DNA of 64,000 nt from Muricea muricata. Lineage: Eukaryota; Cnidaria; Anthozoa; Malacalcyonacea; Plexauridae. A program made the translations under genes and the position numbers. Location: the NCBI GenBank assembly GCA_963855995.1, contig OY979717.1, forward strand, positions 16,870,960 to 16,934,959, given 5' to 3'. The notes under the pieces are model-generated. The model was given only the letters and a program-made list of their open reading frames with translations, was not told where the DNA came from and searched no databases. Of this stretch, positions 35,900 to 47,792 are shown piece by piece. How positions within the stretch are numbered: the first letter of the stretch is position 1; every line of letters starts with the position of its first letter.

Positions 35900-38800
35900 G
35901 ACAATGTACAATCTTAATAAAGAAAACATAGTATCACCTTATCGTATTTCACAGTGCACATGTATACACGTCATATCTAGCTTCATTTCACACTTTCACA
36001 GTTTATAAATCATTATAAATATACCCGTTGAAGGCTACAGACTGGTGGCCGAAAGCTCGTAAACAAATAAATATATTTTAGTCAGAGAACGTCTCACCCT
36101 TTTCATTTATGTCTAATCCTGGATACACATCTACGATTTTTAGTGGTTTATATTGTTCAACTATTTTTTAAAGATCATTTAGTTGAAAACGGGTAAATAA
36201 TTTAAACCACATAGGGCGAGTGTAATAGCCAACGCGGTCTGGTGATCAAGCAAAGTGGTGCAGTAAATAAACAACGCAGCTGAACGATAATTCCCTTGCT
36301 CGGAATTATTTTTATGTTTTAGAACAATTATAGGCTAGAGTAAACCCCGCTTAAACAATTTAAGTGGCAAGGGCGTGATAGCATTCGTGTAGTCTAGTGG
36401 CCAATGAAAAATGTCTCAAGTCAACGAGTTCTTGGTCAAATCTTGCCCTTGTCACAAACCCCATAGGCTTTTGTCTGGGGTAAGAACTATTATAAATATA
36501 CACGCTAGATTAATTCAAAGTTATTTGAACCCATTCGCGAGCTTTTGTTCGCATTTCATCGAATAATATTTAATCATACTCTGTCGAGGAAGATCTTGAA
36601 GTTGCTTTGAGTGTAATTACATTTTTAAATGTATGTACAAATTTATTCCTAAATAAATCCAATTGAGTCTTTTGCAATATCACAAATAATAAAAATCGAT
36701 AAGATCACAACTTGAGCATACAGTAGGTTTCTGGTGCTACGAATTTTAAAAGCCCATATGTTTGTAAGTAGAACATGTGAAAAATAAATGTGTGTTGAAA
36801 TCAGCCTTCCCTTATACTCGGAGAAGACCTTGAAATTCTGATCAAACATACATTTCCAAATTTAATGACCCAGCTTTAGGCGTTCAATATATATCATTGA
36901 ACTAAACAGATCACTATTTAAATCTAATGTCGAAGAACAACATTATTGCTGACTCTGAGGCACTACAGAGACGATAAGTATTTAATAAATGGAAATGTTG
37001 TTCGCTGATTCCTTAAATGATCACGCAAATTATATTTTGATGTTTATGACACAACTTATATACAGCACGTTAATAACCGCATCCTATACATGGACGCATG
37101 TGCGCATGGCAATAGTGTCTACCCGGTCGTAATTCAACCACAATCACTGCAACAGCAGAGCATGAGGTATATATATACAAATCGGTGTTACTATATCTTG
37201 ATGGTCTGATTCGAAGATACAGGGTTTTAGCACTTACGGTCTGGGGGCCGCTTCTACCCTCCCCTATATTTCGAACCAGAGGTGGTGGAGTTATGACACA
37301 GACGGTTGAGGCAGTCAATTCGATGTCGTTGTCGAAAGGCAACCGCATTTGGTGGGTTGTCGAGGCCAACTGTGCGAAGCCATCCTAGTGCCATCCGTGT
37401 GCAAACTTTTATTACAATACCCCGGTCCTTTTCACTATCGTCATGCTGTCTTTTATACCGCCATCCCTAGACTAATCCTCCGAAGGTAGCAGAATTTCTC
37501 AGCTGACACCTATTGGAACTTTCTAATTTAAATTGGTTACGCTAGTGTGCAATCTCTTATGATGCTTTTCAATAGCCCCTAATGTAAGGGGTATAGCATA
37601 ATTCTTTTCAATTATTTATTTGGGGTTTTTTTGCAAGAAAAAAAGATGGTTCCCACCGTTATGAAAAACTATAGCATTTTGAGCACGGTGTTTTGTCCAA
37701 TTTTTTTCGATGATTTTTTAAAACTGTTATTTTCTCCATTTACCAGAAATTTTGTCAGTGCGGTTAAGAACGAAATAAAAATTTTCATTTATCAGACTGT
37801 ATGATACAAAGAAGTTGTGAAATTTTGACGACTTCTTTTCTAAAAAAAATTTTAAAATAGACCAAAAGATACTTTGGAAAGGGTCATAATTCTTCCACTT
37901 GACGAAAACTATTTAATGCATGGGCAGGAATTGATCCTAGCCACTTTTGTTGAGTCATTTTTACTTGACCACTGGATTACGTTGGTTATGAGGCTCCGGC
38001 AGGTGGGTTTAAGTTGTCTACACGTTTTAGCCTATGCTTAATTCTTAAAACTGACCAAAGCCAGAACGATTTTTGGCAAAGCTAGGCAGGCATTGTTCCC
38101 GGACTCAGTGATTGATTTTGATGGATACATATTGCCGGTCTTTACGGCACTAGACTATGTTAGTTACCACTTTCCATGTTAGTTACCACTTTCAAAGGGT
38201 GAAGAATTATCATAAATATAAACGCTAGATTAAATCGAAGTTATTCGAGCCCATTCGCGAGCTTTTGTTCGCATTTCATCAAATAATATTTAATCATACT
38301 CTGTCGAGGAAGACCCTGAAGTTGCTTTTGAGTGTAATTACATTTTTAAATTATGTAAAAATTTATTTCTAAATAAATCCAATTGAGTCTTTTGCAATAT
38401 AACAAGTAACAAAAATGGGTAAGATCACAACTTGAGCATACAGTAGGTTTCTGGTTCTACGGATTTTAAAAGCCTATACTTTTGTGAGTATATACGTAAT
38501 AAAACATTTGAAAAATAAATGTGTGTTGAAATCAGCCTTCTCTTATACTCGGAGAAGATCTTGTAAATTCTGATCAAACATACCGGCTTTTCGAAACATA
38601 ATGACCTAGCTATAGGTGTCCAATATATATATATATATATATATATATCATTGAACAAAGAAGATCACTATTTAAATCTAATTTCGAAGGCAACATTATT
38701 GCTGGGGCAATCCAGAGACGATAAGTACTAAATAAATGGAAATGTGTTTCGCTGATTGCATAAATGACCACGCAAATTATATTTATGTTTATGATAAAAC

Positions 38801-39279
38801 TTATGCAGGACGTTAATAACAGCAGCCTATATATAGATGCATGTGCGCATGGCAATAGTGCCTACCTGGTCGTAATTCAACCACAATTAGTGCAACAGGA
38901 AAGCATGACGTACATATATAGAAATCGGTGGCACTATAGTATCACCGATTTGTATATATATACGTCATGCTTTGCTGTTGCAGTAATTGTGGTTGAATTA
39001 CGACCAGGTAGGCACTATTGCCATGCGTGATCATTTGCTTTTCTTGTTTTAAAATATCTGCCTGTACTTAGGGGAAACAGGCAGATCTCTGAAAACAAGA
39101 AAGGCTGAACACATCAGAAACGTTAAGGAGCATAATAATGGTTCAAACATCGAAAAACATGCAACGTGAAAATCATTGACACACGGAATTTCCGTAGTCG
39201 CCTAACACTAGAAGTCCAGAATCATGGCATACAGCTGGCAAAGACAGGAATGCTGATAACAACTCAAAACCGCTTCCTC
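35900..39279. repeat. Macrosatellite unit 10, 3380 bp, type A of the dimer
   Basis: Type A markers are present. It differs from units 6 and 8 by one extra AT dinucleotide (38623-38648) and a private 2-nt deletion near 38784 (ATTTATG instead of ATTTTGATG), which cancel in length. Palindrome 38846-39027; PLE tail 39053-39311. Confidence 0.96.
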
Positions 39280-42000
39280 GACAATGTACAATCTTAATAA
39301 AGAAAACATAGTATCACCTTATCGTATTTCACAGTGCACATGTATACACGTCATATCTAGCTTCATTTCACACTTTCACAGTTTATAAATCATTATAAAT
39401 ATACCCGTTGAAGGCTACAGACTGGTGGCCGAAAGCTCGTAAACAAATAAATATATTTTAGTCAGAGAATGTCTCACCCTTTTCATTTATGTCTAATCCT
39501 GGCTACACATCTACGATTTTTAGTGGTTTATATTGTTCAACTATTTTTTAAAGATCATTCAGTTGAAAACGGGTAAATAATTTAAACCACATAGGGCGAG
39601 TGTAATAGCCAACGCGGTCTGGTGATCAAGCAAAGTGGTGCAGTAAATAAACAACGCAGCTGAACGATAATTCCCTTGCTCGGAATTATTTTTATGTTTT
39701 AGAACAATTATAGGCTAGAGTAAACCCCGCTTAAACAATTTAAGTGGCAAGGGCGTGATAGCATTTGTGTAGTCTAGTGGCAAATGAAAAATGTCTCAAG
39801 TCAACGAGTTCTTGGTCAAATCTTGCCCTTGTCACAAACCCCATAGGCTTTTGTCTGGGGTAAGAACTATTATAAATATACACGCTAGATTAATTCAAAG
39901 TTATTTGAACCCATTCGCGAGCTTTTGTTCGCATTTCATCGAATAATATTTAATCATACTCTGTCGAGGAAGATCTTGAAGTTGCTTTGAGTGTAATTAC
40001 ATTTTTAAATGTATGTACAAATTTATTCCTAAATAAATCCAATTGAGTCTTTTGCAATATCACAAATAATAAAAATCGATAAGATCACAACTTGAGCATA
40101 CAGTAGGTTTCTGGTGCTACGAATTTTAAAAGCCCATATGTTTGTAAGTAGAACATGTGAAAAATAAATGTGTGTTGAAATCAGCCTTCCCTTATACTCG
40201 GAGAAGACCTTGAAATTCTGATCAAACATACATTTCCAAATTTAATGACCCAGCTTTAGGCGTTCAATATATATCATTGAACTAAACAGATCACTATTTA
40301 AATCTAATGTCGAAGAACAACATTATTGCTGACTCTGAGGCACTACAGAGACGATAAGTATTTAATAAATGGAAATGAAGTTCGCTGATTCCTTAAATGA
40401 TCACGCAAATTATATTTTGATGTTTATGACACAACTTATATACAGCACGTTAATAACCGCATCCTATACATGGACGCATGTGCGCATGGCAATAGTGTCT
40501 ACCCGGTCGTAATTCAACCACAATCACTGCAACAGCAGAGCATGAGGTATATATATACAAATCGGTGTTACTATATCTTGATGGTCTGATTCGAAGATAC
40601 AGGGTTTTAGCACTTACGGTCTGGGGGCCGCTTCTACCCTCCCCTATATTTCGAACCAGAGGTGGTGGAGTTATGACACAGACGGTTGAGGCAGTCAATT
40701 CGATGTCGTTGTCGAAAGGCAACCGCATTTGGTGGGTTGTCGAGGCCAACTGTGCGAAGCCATCCGAGTGCCATCCGTGTGCAAACTTTTATTACAATAC
40801 CCCGGTCCTTTTCACTATCGTCATGCTGTCTTTTATACCGCCATCCCTAGACTAATCCTCCGAAGGTAGCAGAATTTCTCAGCTGACACCTATTGGAACT
40901 TTCTAATTTAAATTGGTTACGCTAGTGTGCAATCTCTTATGATGCTTTTCAATAGCCCCTAATGTAAGGGGTATAGCATAATTCTTTTCAATTATTTATT
41001 TGGGGTTTTTTTGCAAAAAAAAAAGATGGTTCCCACCGTTATGAAAAACTATAGCATTTTGAGCACGGTGTTTTGTCCAATTTTTTTCGATGATTTTTTA
41101 AAACTGTTATTTTCTCCATTTACCAGAAATTTTGTCAGTGCGGTTAAGAACGAAATAAAAATTTTCATTTATAAAACTGTATGATACAAAAAAGTTGTGA
41201 AATTTTGACGACTTCTTTTCTAAAAAAAAATTTAAAATAGACCAAAAGATACTTTGGAAAGGGTCATAATTCTTCCACTTGACGAAAACTATTTAATGCA
41301 TGGGCAGGAATTGATCCTAGCCACTTTTGTTGAGTCATTTTTACTTGACCACTGGATTACGTTGGTTATGAGGCTCCGGCAGGTGGGTTTAAGTTGTCTA
41401 CACGTTTTAGCCTATGCTTAATTCTTAAAACTGACCAAAGCCAGAACGATTTTTGGCAAAGCTAGGCAGGCATTGTTCCCGGACTCAGTGATTGATTTTG
41501 ACGGATACATATTGCCGGTCTTTACGGCACTAGACTATGTTAGTTACCACTTTCCATGTTAGTTACCACTTTCAAAGGGTGAAGAATTATCATAAATATA
41601 AACGCTAGATTAAATCGAAGTTATTCGAGCCCATTCGCGAGCTTTTGTTCGCATTTCATCAAATAATATTTAATCATACTCTGTCGAGGAAGACCCTGAA
41701 GTTGCTTTTGAGTGTAATTACATTTTTAAATTATGTAAAAATTTATTTCTAAATAAATCCAATTGAGTCTTTTGCAATATAACAAGTAACAAAAATGGGT
41801 AAGATCACAACTTGAGCATACAGTAGGTTTCTGGTTCTACGAATTTTAAAAGCCTATACTTTTGTGAGTATATACGTAATAAAACATTTGAAAAATAAAT
41901 GTGTGTTGAAATCAGCCTTCTCTTATACTCGGAGAAGATCTTGTAAATTCTGATCAAACATACCGGCTTTTCGAAACATAATGACCTAGCTATAGGTGTT

Positions 42001-42076
<76 letters not shown>

Positions 42077-42707
42077 TTGAACAAAGAAGATCACTATTTA
42101 AATCTAATTTCGAAGGCAACATTATTGCTGGGGCAATCCAGAGACGATAAGTACTAAATAAATGGAAATGTGTTTCGCTGATTGCATAAATGACCACGCA
42201 AATTATATTTTGATGTTTATGATAAAACTTATACAGCACGTTAATAACAGCAGCCTATATATAGATGCATGTGCGCATGGCAATAGTGCCTACCTGGTCG
42301 TAATTCAACCACAATTAGTGCAACAGGAAAGCATGACGTACATATATAGAAATCGGTGGCACTATAGTATCACCGATTTGTATATATATACGTCATGCTT
42401 TGCTGTTGCAGTAATTGTGGTTGAATTAGGACCAGGTAGGCACTATTGCCATGCGTGATCATTTGCTTTTCTTGTTTTAAAATATCTGCCTGTACTTAGG
42501 GGAAACAGGCAGATCTCTGAAAACAAGAAAGGCTGAACACATCAGAAACGTTAAGGAGCATAATAATGGTTCAAACATCGAAAAACATGCAACGCGAAAA
42601 TCATTGACACACGGAATTTCCGTAGTCGCCTAACACTAGAAGTCCAGAATCATGGCATACAGCTGGCAAAGACAGGAATGCTGATAACAACTCAAAACCG
42701 CTTCCTC
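39280..42707. repeat. Macrosatellite unit 11, 3428 bp, type B first half then a different lineage
   Basis: The first part has type B markers (GAGAATGTCTC, GGAAATGAAGTTC near 40373). From 40959 it changes to GCCCCTAATG and TTTTGTCCAA, then private substitutions near 41172-41190. The AT tract is long (72 nt, 42003-42074). Palindrome 42274-42455 with GAATTAGGACC in the right arm; PLE tail 42481-42739. It is a recombinant unit. Confidence 0.95.
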
Positions 42708-45700
42708 GACAATGTACAATCTTAATAAAGAAAATATAGTATCACCTTATCGTATTTCACAGTGCACATGTATACACGTCATATCTAGCTTCATTTCACA
42801 CTTTCACAGTTTATAAATCATCATAAATATACCCGTTGAAGGCTACAGACTGGTGGCCGAAAGCTCGTAAACAAATAAATATATTTTAGTCAGAGAACGT
42901 CTCACCCTTTTCATTTATGTCTAATCCTGGCTACACATCTACGATTTTTAGTGGTTTATATTGTTCAACTATTTTTTAAAGATCATTCAGTTGAAAACGG
43001 GTAAATAATTTAAACCACATAGGGCGAGTGTAATAGCCAACGCGGTCTGGTGATCAAGCAAAGTGGTGCAGTAAATAAACAACGCAGCTGAACGATAATT
43101 CCCTTGCTCGGAATTATTTTTATGTTTTAGAACAATTATAGGCTAGAGTAAACCCCGCTTAAACAATTTAAGTGGCAAGGGCGTGATAGCATTTGTGTAG
43201 TCTAGTGGCAAATGAAAAATGTCTCAAGTCAACGAGTTCTTGGTCAAATCTTGCCCTTGTCACAAACCCCATAGGCTTTTGTCTGGGGTAAGAACTATTA
43301 TAAATATACACGCTAGATTAATTCAAAGTTATTTGAACCCATTCGCGAGCTTTTGTTCGCATTTCATCGAATAATATTTAATCATACTCTGTCGAGGAAG
43401 ATCTTGAAGTTGCTTTGAGTGTAATTACATTTTTAAATGTATGTACAAATTTATTCCTAAATAAATCCAATTGAGTCTTTTGCAATATCACAAATAATAA
43501 AAATCGATAAGATCACAACTTGAGCATACAGTAGGTTTCTGGTGCTACGAATTTTAAAAGCCCATATGTTTGTAAGTAGAACATGTGAAAAATAAATGTG
43601 TGTTGAAATCAGCCTTCCCTTATACTCGGAGAAGACCTTGAAATTCTGATCAAACATACATTTCCAAATTTAATGACCCAGCTTTAGGCGTTCAATATAT
43701 ATCATTGAACTAAACAGATCACTATTTAAATCTAATGTCGAAGAACAACATTATTGCTGACTCTGAGGCACTACAGAGACGATAAGTATTTAATAAATGG
43801 AAATGTTGTTCGCTGATTCCTTAAATGATCACGCAAATTATATTTTGATGTTTATGACACAACTTATATACAGCACGTTAATAACCGCATCCTATACATG
43901 GACGCATGTGCGCATGGCAATAGTGTCTACCCGGTCGTAATTCAACCACAATCACTGCAACAGCAGAGCATGAGGTATATATATACAAATCGGTGTTACT
44001 ATATCTTGATGGTCTGATTCGAAGATACAGGGTTTTAGCACTTACGGTCTGGGGGCCGCTTCTACCCTCCCCTATATTTCGAACCAGAGGTGGTGGAGTT
44101 ATGACACAGACGGTTGAGGCAGTCAATTCGATGTCGTTGTCGAAAGGCAACCGCATTTGGTGGGTTGTCGAGGCCAACTGTGCGAAGCCATCCGAGTGCC
44201 ATGCGTGTGCAAACTTTTATTACAATACCCCGGTCCTTTTCACTATCGTCCTGCTGTCTTTTATACCGCCATCCCTAGACTAATCCTCCGAACGTAGCAG
44301 AATTTCTCAGCTGACACCTATTGGAACTTTCTAATTTAAATTGGTTACGCTAGTGTGCAATCTCTTATGATGCTTTTCAATAGCCCCTAATGTAAGGGGT
44401 ATAGCATAATTCTTTTCAATTATTTATTTGGGGTTTTTTTGCAAAAAAAAAAGATGGTTCCCACCGTTATGAAAAACTATAGCATTTTGAGCACGGTGTT
44501 TTGTCGAATTTTTTTCGATGATTTTTTAAAACTGTTATTTTCTCCATTTACCAGAAATTTTGTCAGTGCGGTTAAGAACGAAATAAAAATTTTCATTTAT
44601 CAGACTGTATGATACAAAGAAGTTGTGAAATTTTGACGACTTCTTTTCTAAAAAAAATTTTAAAATAGACCAAAAGATACTTTGGAAAGGGTCATAATTC
44701 TTCCACTTGACGAAAACTATTTAATGCATGGGCAGGAATTGATCCTAGCCACTTTTGTTGAGTCATTTTTACTTGACCACTGGATTACGTTGGTTATGAG
44801 GCTCCGGCAGGTGGGTTTAAGTTGTCTACACGTTTTAGCCTATGCTTAATTCTTAAAACTGACCAAAGCCAGAACGATTTTTGGCAAAGCTAGGCAGGCA
44901 TTGTTCCCGGACTCAGTGATTGATTTTGACGGATACATATTGCCGGTCTTTACGGCACTAGACTATGTTAGTTACCACTTTCCATGTTAGTTACCACTTT
45001 CAAAGGGTGAAGAATTATCATAAATATAAACGCTAGATTAAATCGAAGTTATTCGAGCCCATTCGCGAGCTTTTGTTCGCATTTCATCAAATAATATTTA
45101 ATCATACTCTGTCGAGGAAGACCCTGAAGTTGCTTTTGAGTGTAATTACATTTTTAAATTATGTAAAAATTTATTTCTAAATAAATCCAATTGAGTCTTT
45201 TGCAATATAACAAGTAACAAAAATGGGTAAGATCACAACTTGAGCATACAGTAGGTTTCTGGTTCTACGAATTTTAAAAGCCTATACTTTTGTGAGTATA
45301 TACGTGATAAAACATTTGAAAAATAAATGTGTGTTGAAATCAGCCTTCTCTTATACTCGGAGAAGATCTTGTAAATTCTGATCAAACATACCGGCTTTTC
45401 GAAACATAATGACCTAGCTATAGGTGTCCAATATATATATATATATATATCATTGAACAAAGAAGATCACTATTTAAATCTAATTTCGAAGGCAACATTA
45501 TTGCTGGGGCAATCCAGAGACGATAAGTACTAAATAAATGGAAATGTGTTTCGCTGATTGCATAAATGACCACGCAAATTATATTTTGATGTTTATGATA
45601 AAACTTATGCAGGACGTTAATAACAGCAGCCTATATATAGATGCATGTGCGCATGGCAATAGTGCCTACCTGGTCGTAATTCAACCACAATTAGTGCAAC

Positions 45701-46083
45701 AGGAAAGCATGACGTACATATATAGAAATCGGTGGCACTATAGTATCACCGATTTGTATATATATACGTCATGCTTTGCTGTTGCAGTAATTGTGGTTGA
45801 ATTACGACCAGGTAGGCACTATTGCCATGCGTGATCATTTGCTTTTCTTGTTTTAAAATATCTGCCTGTACTTAGGGGAAACAGGCAGATCTCTGAAAAC
45901 AAGAAAGGCTGAACACATCAGAAACGTTAAGGAGCATAATAATGGTTCAAACATCGAAAAACATGCAACGCGAAAATCATTGACACACGGAATTTCCGTA
46001 GTCGCCTAACACTAGAAGTCCAGAATCATGGCATACAGCTGGCAAAGACAGGAATGCTGATAACAACTCAAAACCGCTTCCTC
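42708..46083. repeat. Macrosatellite unit 12, 3376 bp
   Basis: AT tract 45431-45450 (20 nt); palindrome 45650-45831; PLE tail 45857-46115. Private variants include ATGCGTGTGC near 44202 and CGAACGTAGC near 44289. Confidence 0.96.
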
Positions 46084-47389
46084 GACAATGTACAATCTTA
46101 ATAAAGAAAACATAGTATCACCTTATCGTATTTCACAGTGCACATGTATACACGTCATATCTAGCTTCATTTCACACTTTCACAGTTTATAAATCATCAT
46201 AAATATACCCGTTGAAGGCTACAGACTGGTGGCCGAAAGCTCGTAAACAAATAAATATATTTTAGTCAGAGAACGTCTCACCCTTTTCATTTATGTCTAA
46301 TCCTGGCTACACATCTACGATTTTTAGTGGTTTATATTGTTCAACTATTTTTTAAAGATCATTCAGTTGAAAACGGGTAAATAATTTAAACCACATAGGG
46401 CGAGTGTAATAGCCAACGCGGTCTGGTGATCAAGCAAAGTGGTGCAGTAAATAAACAACGCAGCTGAACGATAATTCCCTTGCTCGGAATTATTTTTATG
46501 TTTTAGAACAATTATAGGCTAGAGTAAACCCCGCTTAAACAATTTAAGTGGCAAGGGCGTGATAGCATTTGTGTAGTCTAGTGGCAAATGAAAAATGTCT
46601 CAAGTCAACGAGTTCTTGGTCAAATCTTGCCCTTGTCACAAACCCCATAGGCTTTTGTCTGGGGTAAGAACTATTATAAATATACACGCTAGATTAATTC
46701 AAAGTTATTTGAACCCATTCGCGAGCTTTTGTTCGCATTTCATCGAATAATATTTAATCATACTCTGTCGAGGAAGATCTTGAAGTTGCTTTGAGTGTAA
46801 TTACATTTTTAAATGTATGTACAAATTTATTCCTAAATAAATCCAATTGAGTCTTTTGCAATATCACAAATAATAAAAATCGATAAGATCACAACTTGAG
46901 CATACAGTAGGTTTCTGGTGCTACGAATTTTAAAAGCCCATATGTTTGTAAGTAGAACATGTGAAAAATAAATGTGTGTTGAAATCAGCCTTCCCTTATA
47001 CTCGGAGAAGACCTTGAAATTCTGATCAAACATACATTTCCAAATTTAATGACCCAGCTTTAGGCGTTCAATATATATCATTGAACTAAACAGATCACTA
47101 TTTAAATCTAATGTCGAAGAACAACATTATTGCTGACTCTGAGGCACTACAGAGACGATAAGTATTTAATAAATGGAAATGTTGTTCGCTGATTCCTTAA
47201 ATGATCACGCAAATTATATTTTGATGTTTATGACACAACTTATATACAGCACGTTAATAACCGCATCCTATACATGGACGCATGTGCGCATGGCAATAGT
47301 GTCTACCCGGTCGTAATTCAACCACAATCACTGCAACAGCAGAGCATGAGGTATATATATACAAATCGGTGTTACTACACTGTAAAAAC

Positions 47390-47792
47390 AAACTGGTTAA
47401 AATGACCAATTTTTATTGGTTGTAACCAATTCAAATTGGTAATTATAACCAATTAAAGAGTTGGTTAGTCCGACATAACCAATTAAATATTGGTTGTTTC
47501 GACCAATTCTGTATTGGTTGCAATTTTTGACCAATTTGAATTGGTTAATTGAACCAATTTGAAATTGGTCATATGTATAACCAATTTTGAATTGGTCAAA
47601 TGCATAACCAATTTAAAATTGGTAAAATATATAACCAATTTAAAATAGGTCAAATACATAACCATCTTAAATTGGTCAAATAATTAACCAATTCAAAATT
47701 GGTCAAATCCACAACCAATTATAAATTGGTCAAATTTATAACAAAATTAGAAATTGGTCAAATCCGCAACCAATTATTGATTGGTCAACTTT
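47390..47792. repeat. Left subterminal array of CCAATT/AATTGG palindromic repeats
   Basis: About fifteen imperfect copies, ~25-27 bp apart, each hold a small palindrome of the form ACCAATT-N-AATTGGT followed by an AT-rich spacer such as CAAATNNATA. In other TIR transposons such subterminal repeats bind transposase or accessory protein; that role is inference here. The short minus-strand ORF at 47483-47665 is only a translation of this array. Confidence 0.85.

Larger units (their letters stand above)
20500..40780. repeat. Higher-order repeat: three copies of a 6760-bp dimer
   Basis: Markers alternate strictly between consecutive units. GCAACGTGAA occurs near 25641, 32401 and 39161, and GCAACGCGAA near 22261, 29021 and 35781. 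CATCCTAGTG occurs near 23863, 30623 and 37383, and AAATGAAGTTC near 26854, 33614 and 40374. The left boundary lies between 20364 and 20677 and the right boundary between about 40646 and 40959, the same phase of the unit, as unequal crossover would give. The differences I saw between dimers are AT-tract length and the 2-nt deletion in unit 10. Confidence 0.88.

Noticed and set aside
47483-47665. 60-codon ORF and CRISPR-like regular spacing in the transposon's left array
   Set aside because: It is the translation of the CCAATT/AATTGG subterminal repeats. The spacers are themselves repetitive, so it is not a CRISPR array, and the context is eukaryotic.
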